From Caecitellus pseudoparvulus (lineage: Eukaryota > Bigyra: Bicosoecida), in contig CBFFRQ010000057.1 of NCBI GenBank assembly GCA_965644315.1, forward strand, positions 434,001 to 498,000: DNA of 64,000 bases, given 5' to 3'. The first letter of the stretch is position 1. Each line of letters opens with the position of its first letter. The notes under the pieces are model-generated. The model worked only from the letters and a program-made list of their open reading frames with translations, made no database searches and was not told the origin of the DNA. A program made the position numbers and the translations under genes. This document shows positions 10,601 through 22,600 of this stretch, in pieces.

Positions 10601-13600
10601 CCCCCTCCACACCAGCGCAAACATGTCCATGAGGGCATCCAGTAGCACCCCATGAGCCACGGATTCTTGCATGACTTCTCGGGCTTTCTTTCGCAGAGGA
10701 GGAAAGCCTTGATAAATCGCAACAGACAACACCACTCCTCGCTTGGCCAGGGTCTCTGCCTTCATCCCCATCACAGATGCATCCAGGTTGGAGCATGCTT
10801 CTTCCACCCCACTCTCCACAGAGGGGCGCAGTTTAGACTTGAACCACGAAATGTCCTTCGACAGCTCTCGCTGGGCTGCTGCAAGCAGCCACTGCTTGGC
10901 TTCTTCATCCGCGCTTGCCTGGGCTGCCGCGTCACTCTCGCTTACCTCATCCACAGCGTCCGCCACAGTGTGCTGCCAATCCAGTCCAGTTGGGACGAAC
11001 GGGAACCGCTCCACCAAGTTGCGCTCATCCGAGCCGGTGTGCAGCACGAGCACAGCACGGGGCTGCACGGCCCTGAGGCGTTCGTGAAGCGCGCCCCACT
11101 TCCTTGATAGCATGCGTTTCATGAGCGCCACTTGCGGGTGACTGCCCTTGTGCACGTGTTCGTTGATGGTGAAAATCAGCGTCGGAAGCACTGCATCTGG
11201 CGAGCGGTCCGCAGTGGCAACTCGCGAGCACACCTCCAGGAACTCGTCCACGAGGTGCTCAGCCGTCGCCGCCGAGGGGCAGTCGGAAAGAGCAGCCACA
11301 AACGCACATGGCTGCCCAGATCCAAGATCCGAAACCTCCTTCCACTTCACTTCGCGGTGTCCCTTGGTCACGTGTACAACTGGGCAGCCAAGCATGATGC
11401 TGGCTCTCTCCTCATCTTGCTGCAGCTGCAACACACCAGTGGACGACCTGCAGGTCAACAGACTCAAAGGCCGAGCATTGCTTCCCCGCCCAGAAGCGGC
11501 GATGGCGTTTCGCAAGAACTGCGCCCCGCTGAAGTGCTCCTGCTCCTTCATGTACACATCGATGTACGAACTTGGAAGTCGCTTCAAGACACCACTTTGC
11601 ATCACAAAGTCGGGTCGCAGGATGCTCAGCAGCTCCATGTTGCACCGCTCAACGAGCTCAAGCGCCAGAGCATCATCCGTCATGGCTGGCGATGTGCCAC
11701 CCGACTCGGCAGCCTTGCTCAAAACTTGCAGGATCAACGCGGGGATCGTCTCACTGGAGTCAAAGCCAGTGAATGCAGCTTCTGGTTGGCTGCTACAAAC
11801 AAACGCTACAAAGTCTCGGACACCGTGCAAGACGTTCTGGAGCAGGCGGCTTTGCGCTGCGACCTCGCCCTGAAGGAACTCAAAGCTCTCCAGGTAGCTG
11901 TGCGCAGAAGCCTTGAGTATCTGAGCAGCACTCAGGGAGAACTTAGAGAAACGATTCAAGAGTGGGGAAGGTAGCTCTGGCAGCTTCCAGAAGGGCACGT
12001 GCACGACGAGTCTGAAGTCCTGGTGCACAGCAACCGCCAGCGACAAGGCTCCGATCGTGATGTTGGCGTAGTACGCATGTCCGCTGCCGGTGCTGATGGT
12101 GTGGTAGCGGCGATTCAACAAGTCGTACATGGCTGTGAAGATGACTTGATTGCAGTTCACCAACAGCAGTGTCTTGCCGCCTTCAGCTGCAGCCTTGACT
12201 TGACGCAACACTTCAGCGGTGCGCAGCTGCTCTGCATCCACCCCAAGGTCAGCCACGTTCACCTCGATGGTGAGGTCTTGCTGTAAAATTCCGCGCTGGA
12301 AGAGCCAGTGCACGCCTGCCTCAGTGTCAGATCGGTCGATGATCATGGTGTGGCGGTGCGGCGACTCGGACGGGTCGTCAGCAAAGACTGCTCGGATGTT
12401 GCTCTCCATGGCGCGCAAAATGTCCGGCTTCAGCTCTGTGGCGCTAATCTGGCGTTTCATGTCCACCACCTCTTCGCGCGACATGACCACTTCGAAGCCG
12501 CACCCAGGTGTAGCTACAACGCCCCCAGTCTCTGACGAAGATGTCACTCTGCCGTCCATGAAGGTCCGCGCGATGGCCTCAAACTCATCCATAGCGTCGG
12601 GGCTGCTCTCAACAACTTGCATGCAGCGCTGCAACGCAAGGAGCAAGATCTTTGGCGTAAGCGTGTCCAGCGGCTTCTGACCCAGCTCGTACCTCAGGAA
12701 GCGGCAAAAGTACACGAAGTCGCGAAGGTGCAGCCACTTGAAGCACCGGACCGCATCTTGCACGAGTTGGAACGCATCCGCTATCCCGCAGACAAGGTCG
12801 TAGCTTCGCTGGAGACGCTCTTCCAGCGGCTCGTCGGCCTTGACGATGATTCGGCTCACAGATGGGCGATTCCTTGGCAGCAACAGCAACGCAGAGCACA
12901 GTAGTCGCATGTCGTGGGAAGAAGCCGCAGTTTGTTGCACGTGCATGCACCGGTTGGTCTTGGCAGCGTCGAGAATGCTGTTCGACATCAAGATGGTCGG
13001 AACCCCGTTGGGGTCGTCCCACGTGTCATGAGCAGCTTTCAGCGCATGCTGCTTCTCATTGGGAAGCCCAGCCTCGTCCATGACAACGACAAGTCGAATG
13101 TGCGCACTTCCGGAACGAGTATGTCCTGCATGCTGCTCGTATGCCGTGGAGTACAGAGCCTCGATCTCCTCCGCTGACGTAGCCTGCGAGCACTGGTAGT
13201 TCAAAACCTTCATCCGTTTCAACTGGCGGAAGAGAGGCGAGCCAGACTCCCGGCCTTGGGAGTTCTTGGCACACATGCCCACAGCAAGGGTCTTCCCACA
13301 ACCTGGCGGGCCGGTGATCAACAATGACATGGCTGGCTCGACATTCACGCACAACACTGCGCTGAAGAAGTTCTCAAGCAATGGGACGGTCTCCGCCAAG
13401 CCGAGGGGCCGGAAAGAGATCTTGCTGAACAAGTGCCTCGTTGCAGCACTCACGGTGGTAGCGACGTCTTCACAGACAATTCCGACTCCCTCGCAGTGTT
13501 GACGCAGGGCTGCACTGAAGTCTGAGCGAAGGTCTGGGAGATCAGAGCCGTCGTAGCCCTTGTGGCCTTCACCTGGCAGGCGCATCCAGTACACACAGCC

Positions 13601-16600
13601 GATGGCGACAAGTGCGACCTGCACCACGTGTGCAAACAGCAACTCGGTGCTTGTGACGTGAATGCCAGGTGGAAGAAAGGGGTTCACGACACGGGTTTTG
13701 TCCGGCAACGAAGATCCTCGCAAGGTTGGGTGCACTTTCAGCTGCAAAAGCCACTTGAACAAGTTGGTCGCCCGGACAAGGTCTCGGAAGGAAAGGTGCA
13801 TGCGGTTCAAGTCATACGAGCGCACTTTCTCCTGTGCGAAGGAAAGCATGCTTCCAAACGCATCCAGCCCTTGCTGGAATGCGGCCATGACGCCAGCTTC
13901 CTCCTGCATGAGAACTGCTCCAGCCCCGACTCGAAGCTGGGCGACAATGTTGGGGAGCCTGCCTGAGGATGCCTGCTGCATGATGCGTTCTTTGATGCCG
14001 GCGATGAAAGCCTCTTCAACACCAGTGGTCAGCTTTGGAGAATTCACAAGGAGTCGCTCAAGAGGACCGGGCAAGTGCTTCACCACAAAACTTGTTGTGG
14101 CAAGGTGTTCATGCTCTGACGCACCTGCGCCAGCATGAGCTGCCCCTGTCGGCAGGCGCGACGGAACGTTAGTTTGATCCACTGAGCTCTTCGACTTCCC
14201 AGCCCGGAACCCGTGAGGATTGATAGCGCCAGCCAAGAAAAGGTCATCCGGCAAAGGCTCCCCGTCCATGGTGTGGTTTGAGAATGCCTCAGCGATCATG
14301 TGCAACGCACCGGCGGTGTTCAGCTCGTCGATGAACAGCACGTAGACGAAGTCATCGCCATCGCTGGCCAGCTCGGTGAGAGCCTGCACGTTGGCCTTGG
14401 CGTTGTTGACAATCGCCCTCCAAACATCAGGAGTCACACCGTCGTGCATCAGGTGGCGCTCGTACTGTGGTGGTGGTTGAGCAGTCACAGCTGCCTGGAC
14501 GAGTCGCACAGCATCTGAAAGCATCGTGGCCGTAACCGACAGTTTCGGGGCTGCAGCCCTTGACCTGCGACGTGCTGCTGCCTGGCCAGAACGCGCATTC
14601 TCGAGCTCCTGCGTCTTCTCATGCAGTTTTTTCAGCAGTCCATCCCTGAAGTTCATTCCAGGGAGCAGGCCCGCCCTCTTGATATCTTTCACAGACGCCA
14701 TGGCAATGGGTGCTGGGGCTTTGCTCTTCATGTAATGCTCCACAGCATCTGTCGCAAGTGTAGCCACTTCCGGCGGGATGAGCTTGGACAGGGCAGGGGA
14801 GTGCTCCAGCACGACAGCAAGCACAAAGAGAAGCATGTACACGAATGAGCTCTGCTCTTCGCCCTCAGACGCCTCCACCACAGCTTGGATTGCGCCAGAA
14901 AGATCCCGCGCAGAAGACGACGTTTGCAAGTTGAAGGTGAACGCAGATTCTGCAAGAACGGGGACTGCCCATTTTGGCCCTCTTTGAGTGGCCGCGGCAC
15001 CAGAGCCTTCGCTACCTGCAACAAACGCCCGAGCCTTCTCAATATTGCGGAGTTGACCGATGGCTGCCAATCGCTCGGCAACATGCTCAACTGTAGCGTC
15101 CAGTTCATCTTCTGGAGCTGCCTTCACAGCTGCAGACGTCGCGTGCACCAAGTACCTGCGCATTGCAAGGGCAATGATGGGCAGAACGTTCAGCTTCTGC
15201 ATGAATGTCGCATTGCGAACTGTGCTGTACGCCTGCATAATGAACGTCTTGCCCACTCCAGTGTCACCTGACATCAGCACAGGCTGCCGCGAAAGACAGC
15301 GCTGGTGCACGTTAAGCATGTTCATGAGCACGAATGGCGTGAGGATGAAACCACGAGATTCCAGGGCAGGCTGCAGGAGACTCGTGTTCAGCATGCCCAA
15401 AGTGGGCGCAATGGCCATTCGCATGTGGGCCAGCTTGACTTCATCCATAGCGCGATCTTCGCACACTGACAGCACGAATGGATGCGACGAGTCAATGCCG
15501 AACACTGTCGCAGGGGGTTCTTGTCGGTCTCGGCTGGATACCATGATGCTCCAATCAAGCACCTTGTTCTCACGATCGGACAAGGCTTTCACACCTGTGT
15601 CCATCACGGAACTGAACACGCTGCCGTACCTCACTTTCTCGCTCGAATCTGTGGCGACTCGGCAGCTCTCGGACAGGATGACGTTCAGCACTGGTCGCCA
15701 GAAGTCGTCGATGCACATGCTCACCAAGCGTGCCAATGCACCCACCTTCGCCAGGTTCTCGTCAGAGAAGCCTTCCGCATTAAACGCTTTTAAATGTTTC
15801 TTCTGGAGAGAGAACAGTTCCGGAGTGGGGGTGAGGTTAACGATGCTTGAAGCAGTGCCTGCGTGTGAAAGCCCCCGACCTCGTCGCTTCATCTGCTGAT
15901 CTGCAGGGGGTGGGATTCGAGCGGCGTTGTGCTCGCCCGCCTCGAGGAGTTTTCGCCACAGTCGAGACAGAACCTTGACAAAGGCTCCAAGATGGCCAAC
16001 GGTGGGTGTGCCGGTGCGCCAGCCGCCGCCTGCTGATGGCTGAGACTGCAGCGCTCGTAGCACGTCCAGGCTTGTCAGTCCTTGGTGCAGGATGTGCCGA
16101 CATGCATCGTCCGTTAATTCTGGAAGCTTGGAACGGACCAGTCGGCCCATCTCGCGGATGTCTTTCACGGACTCTTGAAACGCTTGGTGGACAGGGTCTG
16201 TCGCCCCGCCAAGAGCAGACGCGAGCCCGATCGCCAAGCATGCATCTCTCCATGCCTCATCGATGATGATGTGCTGCAGCCCTGAGTGAGTAGCGGTCCA
16301 CGTGGCTGGCAGCAGGGACAGACTGGGGAGCTTTGGTAAGAAGGGGTGATCTCGGGGCTCGGTAGTGCCGGCCTCGGGTGGCCACGCTGGCTGTTTTCCA
16401 TGCTTCACGATGGCAGGCAGCTCCACCACCACATGGAGCTTGAAGCCAGGGCGGAATCCAGAGACCGTGCCATGCGCTGAATCCCCTAGACAGTTGCACA
16501 AGGCGAGGTGTGCAAGAATGCTGTCAAGCATAGCCAAGTCAGCCCCTTCTGTGAGCGACAAGTGCAGCCCCCAAACTTTCAGGGAGCTGTCTCCGCACAG

Positions 16601-19600
16601 CGCAGTCGTGTACGCTTCAATCAGCGTATCTGCAGTGAAGCCCTCATGAACGTGAAAGCTGCTCACGTTTGAGCCTGCTACTTTGCTCAGCTTCTGTAGA
16701 GCTTCGGTGGTTTTGCCACACCCCGGGCCGCCTGTGATGACCTCAAGTCCGGCCAGGTGTTGCATGTTTTGGCCAATGTCTGCAGTCAAGGACTGGATCT
16801 CAGCCTCAGAAAGCTCCGGGCACAGCTGCAGCTCGGAAAGGTCAGAGAACAACCCTTCACCTGCAGGAGAAGTAAAGATGAGGTGAACATGCACACGCAA
16901 AGGTTGCCCGGCCACAGCAGCAGCGAGTTGCTCCAGCACAGTGGTCGGCAAGGTGTTGGGGGCAAGCACGTATGCGTAGCCAAAAGAGGCGTCAGCGCAC
17001 GCCAAGCAGGACAAGAAGTCACTCATTTCAGCAGGTGTTGTTGAGGCAGAGCATGAGAGCACTTGGTAGGGGGCAGGAAACGGATCCTCTTCTGCCCGGG
17101 AATGCAACAGGCACCCAGCAAGACAACTTCGCAGCGACGCGCCGGCACACTGCTGCCTGCTGGCATGGATGGGATCGGGCTCTTCCGGGTACTGTTGTGC
17201 GCTTTGCAGGGCTTTAGCAAAAGCCTCAGCCGCCCAATTGACTGCCTCACGTGCTGTGGTCACTTGCGCCAACGACTCACAGCTATCCGCCATGGAAGCT
17301 GCAACAGCGCTGCGGTTTTCGGCAGCGGGGCCAATTCTTGCAGCCAAGTCGAACACCGCAACCAAAGAGTCCAAGTGCAAGTCCTTCTGAACTGCGGCTT
17401 TCTCTGCATCGGGCTCAGGTTCGCTCGTGCCTTCCCCTGAGGCAGCACCGCCAGGAGCAGCCCTGTCCTTTGCCATGGTCAACACCAGTTCGAGAAGGCC
17501 CAGCAGCTGCTGTCGAGGCAAGTGAGACAGGTGTGGGGACAGACTGCGAGCTTTCTCCAGCGCTTCTTTCCACGCTGTCAACTCCTCCTCCAAAAAGCCA
17601 CAGAAAGCCTCCGTGGCCACAAGCAAGTTGCCTTCGTCAGACTCCACTCGCAGTGGGATGTCTCCCACCTTGGCCTGGTAGGCAGGATGCCCGAGCTGCT
17701 GCAAGTTGGACAACAGCTTCGCACAGAGCTGAGATGCTTCATAGCTTGCGATGAAGTCATCAATCGCCTGATTCTTGACGGACGTTCGAGACAGACGCGC
17801 ATTGAAAGCGTTCTCGTTCAACTGCTCTGGGGAGAGCACAAAGCTGGCTGATTCGCCTTGCGAGTACTTGAGCTGCACGCTTGCAGGACCACCCAGCGAT
17901 GACGTTCGAGCGATGAAAGTTCCGCTTTCGACGAAAACGGGGGCTTGCAACAGAATTGCCCCGTTGCCGGAGCCTGACGATACCCCTTCCAACGCGTTCC
18001 GGAGCAGATCCCAGTTTGCCCCCAGCTCTTCAAGGCTGATCACTAACTGGTCAGCCGTAGCAAAGGGCCCATTCGTGACAGCAGCATTCAGAAGGTCTCT
18101 CAATTTGTCCAGAGTAAGACTCGAGTGCGCCGCTGCTCCAGCTGCTCGCATGTGGGGCAGATTGGCCAGGAGGTCCTTCTGGCCCGCAAACTTGTCCAGA
18201 AGCTGCAAAACGAAGGGGTTCGCAGCTGAAGCTTTCTTCGCGATGTCAATCTTCTCGTCCAAGCTTCCATCGTGCTCATGCAGGAAGTCCGCTACCTTCT
18301 GGAGCTCAGCCAGCGCTCTGATTCCCCGGAGCTCGACCGAAGAGCAAGACGGAAAGGCGGCCCTGACTTCGTCAAGCAGCACCACGCAGTTACTCATTTG
18401 AATGCCTGCCATGTTGTTGATGCAGGGGGACAGCTTGGACTCGACGCGCCCAGCTTCGTCGCCGGACCACACTCCGAACTTGAGAAGAGCCCGGATGCTC
18501 GGGAAGATTACACCCTTGAATGCCCACAGCTCTAAGCCAGCATTCAGGGCAGCTAGGCGAGCTTCGAGGCTGGTTGTGGACGACCCTGGCTCGAGCTGGA
18601 AGAAAGTCGCCACCGATCGCATTTCCGTCGAAAGATCCGCCGAGTCAAACTTGGTGTCTGTCAGCAACCCAGTGAGTTGTGTGCCTGTAAAATCACCAAG
18701 CGTGCCCGTATCAGCCAGGACAAGCTCTTTCAATGCCTTGGTCGCCTCACTGACTCTGGCATCCACTCTCTTTTCAAGTGATTCCCCGTCGCGTGGCCGA
18801 GCGCGCTCGTTTGCGGAAGACAGCAAGCTCAGAAACAGCTGATTCAGCGGGCTGCTAAAGTGGCGAAGGGCTGTGTATGTCTCACGGGTCACATTCAGCG
18901 CTGAGCGGGCTTCGCGCACACAAGCGGTGGCGTCACACAGCAACATCTCCGACAGCTCGTCCAGTGTGGCAAGGCCAGTCAGCTCTGCGTCAGGCATGGC
19001 ATCCTTCAGGAGGATGAGGACGGCACCATGCTCATGAAGCAGGGCCGTGGTGTCTGCAAGCTCTGCCTCACACGCTGTGCGAGCCTCCTGAAACGTGCCG
19101 GGCTCCTCAACGCACAAGCTGTCGAGCGCCAGGGCGATGTCATCGTCCCACTCCTCTTCCCATTGCTGCACTTGCGATACAGAGACGCTTCGGTCTTGAA
19201 AGGAGATGAGTAGAGTACGAATGGACTTGCGGATACCTTCCACACTTTGAAGCATGCCAGGTAGTTGTGGTGAAGCGGTTGTCGCAAGAAGCAGCTCAGC
19301 CAGTCGAGGTGCATGGTGCCAAGTCAACCAGCCAGCTTGACGTCCGCTCTCCCCGATGCGCTTCAGGCAGTACAGCCCCAAGTCCTCTGATACAGACGAC
19401 AAGGCTCCTTGGGTCTTCACAATTTGCTCCAGTACTGCTTTCACGACTTCAAGTTGTGTGTCTATGTCTCCTGCACTTGACAAAAAGCAGGCGGTTAACG
19501 ATTTGCACAGCTTGCGGTATGAGTCCTGCAAAGACGGGGACGCGCTGCCCAAGGCGTGCTCAGCTTGCAAAATTATATCGCAGTTAAGCATACCCATGTT

Positions 19601-22600
19601 CGACAGCAAGGAGCGCAGGGCTCCTACAGGTGCGCTTTGACTGCCCAAGCGCGTGTCGAGCACAGTATCTGTGGAAGGTGCTCCAGAAGAAGCGTGCAGG
19701 GCCAAAAGGTGTGCGATAGCAGCAACCAGCTCCTTGTACTGATCCGAAGTTGGTGCCCTCGGGCCACTCAATGTGTCGCTCAAGACTTCCACCAAGGGAT
19801 GCTTCAGCCGCTGTCCAAGCTTGTCTGCAGGCAGCTTGCATAACTTGTCCCACACCGGAAGTGAGTCCCCCACAAAGTGCTCGACCGATGACCCAATCTC
19901 GCTCGTGACTCCGCCTACACTCCTTAGGACTTTGGACAAGATCCACTGGTGTGCAATCACAGCTGACTGTCGCACCTGAAGCAGAGGCAAGAGCGGGGCG
20001 AGTTGGGCACCAGGCGTCCCACAAACCCAGTCCCAATTCTCCGGAGACCACAGTTTAGCTCCAGCTTGCTTCACAAACCAGCCAGGAACCCCGTCAATTG
20101 AGAGCACGGTGCACAATGCAGTGATGCGGGAATCTTCTGGAGCCTCATCGAACACCTTCAATAAGCAGGTCCATGCCATTTTGAAAAGTGAAATGGAAAG
20201 AAGAATTGCCGTTTCACCCTTTTCCGCCTTGTAAGTTGTTGCCAAGCGCACGAGCTTATTAATGATGCCAGGAATCGCGGAGGGGTCCGCGAAGTGCAAC
20301 GGCTCATAGCGCTCAGCCACGTGCATCAAGACATTCTTCTTGTCCGACTCTTCCAAAGCTGCCAAAGCGCTTGCACACAGAGGCTCCTGCAAGAAATCCT
20401 GAACAAAGTGCCCGAGGAATGACTCAAATGTGTCGGCACCCGCTGTGCACAGATCAAAGCACTGCACCAACAGTTCCTTCGCAGCGTCCAGCCCAGCGTC
20501 CCCCTTGAACTCGTTATGCAGGCACAGCACAGCGGAGAGTGCAGACAATGTTGATGCCTTCAAATTCCCACTTTCAGTTCCAGATGTGGGCGCAGTCAGC
20601 AATCCCGACCAGCCGAGGATGTCATCCTCACGCCGAGCCCTTCTCAGCATGACAACCACCGTGGCGAGCACAAGCTGCGTTGGCACAGACCAAGCAGCTG
20701 CTACATGTCCCTGTTCGATGCAGTCCTGCAGCAAGCTGGCAGCGGACAGTGCGTAAGTCTCAGTGACTGCAAAGATCTCAATGGTCCAATCCCACAGTTC
20801 GCGAATAACTGCTGGCTGCATGGTCTCCAGCTCCACCTGCTGCGGAGTGGCAACTTCGAAGAAAGCCTTACAGGCACGCTCAAAGGCGCAAACCACATGT
20901 CCCTTAACTTCGTCTCGAATGCCGTCGCAATGGAGAATCACCTGAAGTGCTGGAAGAAGGCCAATCATCTCGGATGGAGCTGCGCCTGCTCCTCGCTCCA
21001 GTGCCTGGCAGACCCGCTGTGCAAACTCTTCCTGGAAATGCTCCGCCCAAGAAGCCACATCAGTGAGCTCGTCAGCATGCTCATGTGACAGAAAAGCCAC
21101 GCTACCCTTGTTGCCGAGTTGCGCTGCATGGTTTAAGCGTTGCCGAAGGGTGACAAGAACCTCTGGGTCGACTATCGGAGACTCGAAGCCAGAATCACTA
21201 ACGGAACCATCTGCCGTCTGAAACGAATCACTATCAATGTTTCCGCGGTCACGACTTGCAACGGCCGGCTGTTCTTGGCTTATGATGCCCTCGACGCCAA
21301 CTTCAGAGTCAAGCCCGCGCAACTGACCGCCACCTTGTGCAGACATTCCAAACCGTGAGCCGGCCTTGGTCACGAGGGCCTGAAGCGCGACACTGTCAAG
21401 CGGGCCCAGCTCATCTCCCCCACGCCCGTCTTGCTCTGCACCGGAAGATCGACGATCTGAAGAAAGGCCGCCTTGCGCCTTGCTGCCCTGCTTGTGACTG
21501 TCGGTAGCCTTGCTACCCCACACCACCCACTTGCCCCCGCGCAGCTTGTACGGCACACCCCCCACATCCACCACCCTCGCAGTGTTCCCATCAGACACCA
21601 ACGCAAGCCCATCATCCAGCACGTAGTACCCAATGTCACCGTTCCAAGTCACCCTCCCTGTGTACCACGCCGGCACTGCAGGCGCCTCACACGCCGGATC
21701 TGCTGCCGCCGCCGTGTCTTGAGATCCAGCATGTGGCGTCCTGGCATCCCCATCGCCAGCACCAGGCGACACCGCCGCACTGCCACCGCCACCTTCAACA
21801 CTCTCCTGCCCCGACCCCGCTGGCACTGCAGGCGCCTCACACGCCGGATCTGCTGCCGCCGCCGTGTCTTGAGATCCAGCATGTGGCGTCCTTGCATCCC
21901 CATCGACAGCACCGGGCGACACCGCAGCACTGCCACTGCCACTCTTGCCACCCCTCACCACCCACTTGCCCCCGCGCAGCTTGTACGTCACACCCCCCAC
22001 ATCCACCATTCTCGCTTTCTTCCCATCCGACACCAACGCGGCACCATCATGAAACACATAGTGCCTGATGACACTGTCCCACGTCACTGCATCTTTGAAC
22101 TCCACAGGAACAGCAGGTGCCTCAAACGTGCCTTCACGTTCTGCATGTGGCGTCCCACTGTCCCTCTCGACAGCATCAGGCGACACCGCCGCACTGCCAC
22201 CGCCACCTTCAACACTCTCCTGCCCCGACCCCGCTGGCACTGCAGGCGCCTCACCCGCCGGATCTGCTGCCGCCGCCGTGTCTTGAGATCCAGCATGTGG
22301 CGTCCTGGCACCCCCATCGCCAGCACCAGGCGACACAGCCGCACTGCCACCGCCACCTTCAACACTCTCCTGCCCCGACCCCGCTGGCACTGCAGGCGCC
22401 TCACACGCCGGATCTGCTGCCGCCGCCGTGTCTTGAGATCCAGCATGTGGCGTCCTGGCATCCCCATCGCCAGCACCAGGCGACACCGCCGCACTGCCAC
22501 TGCCACTCTTGCCGCCCTTCACCCCCCACTTGCCCCCGCGCAGCTTGTACGGCACACCCCCCACATCCACCACCCTCGCAGTGTTCCCATCAGACACCAA

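Noticed and set aside
9081-10655. A 524-codon plus-strand frame inside the giant gene
   Set aside because: It is biased to Ser/Arg/Thr/Cys with no domain and lies opposite continuous RNF213-like coding sequence; typical of GC-rich antisense DNA.
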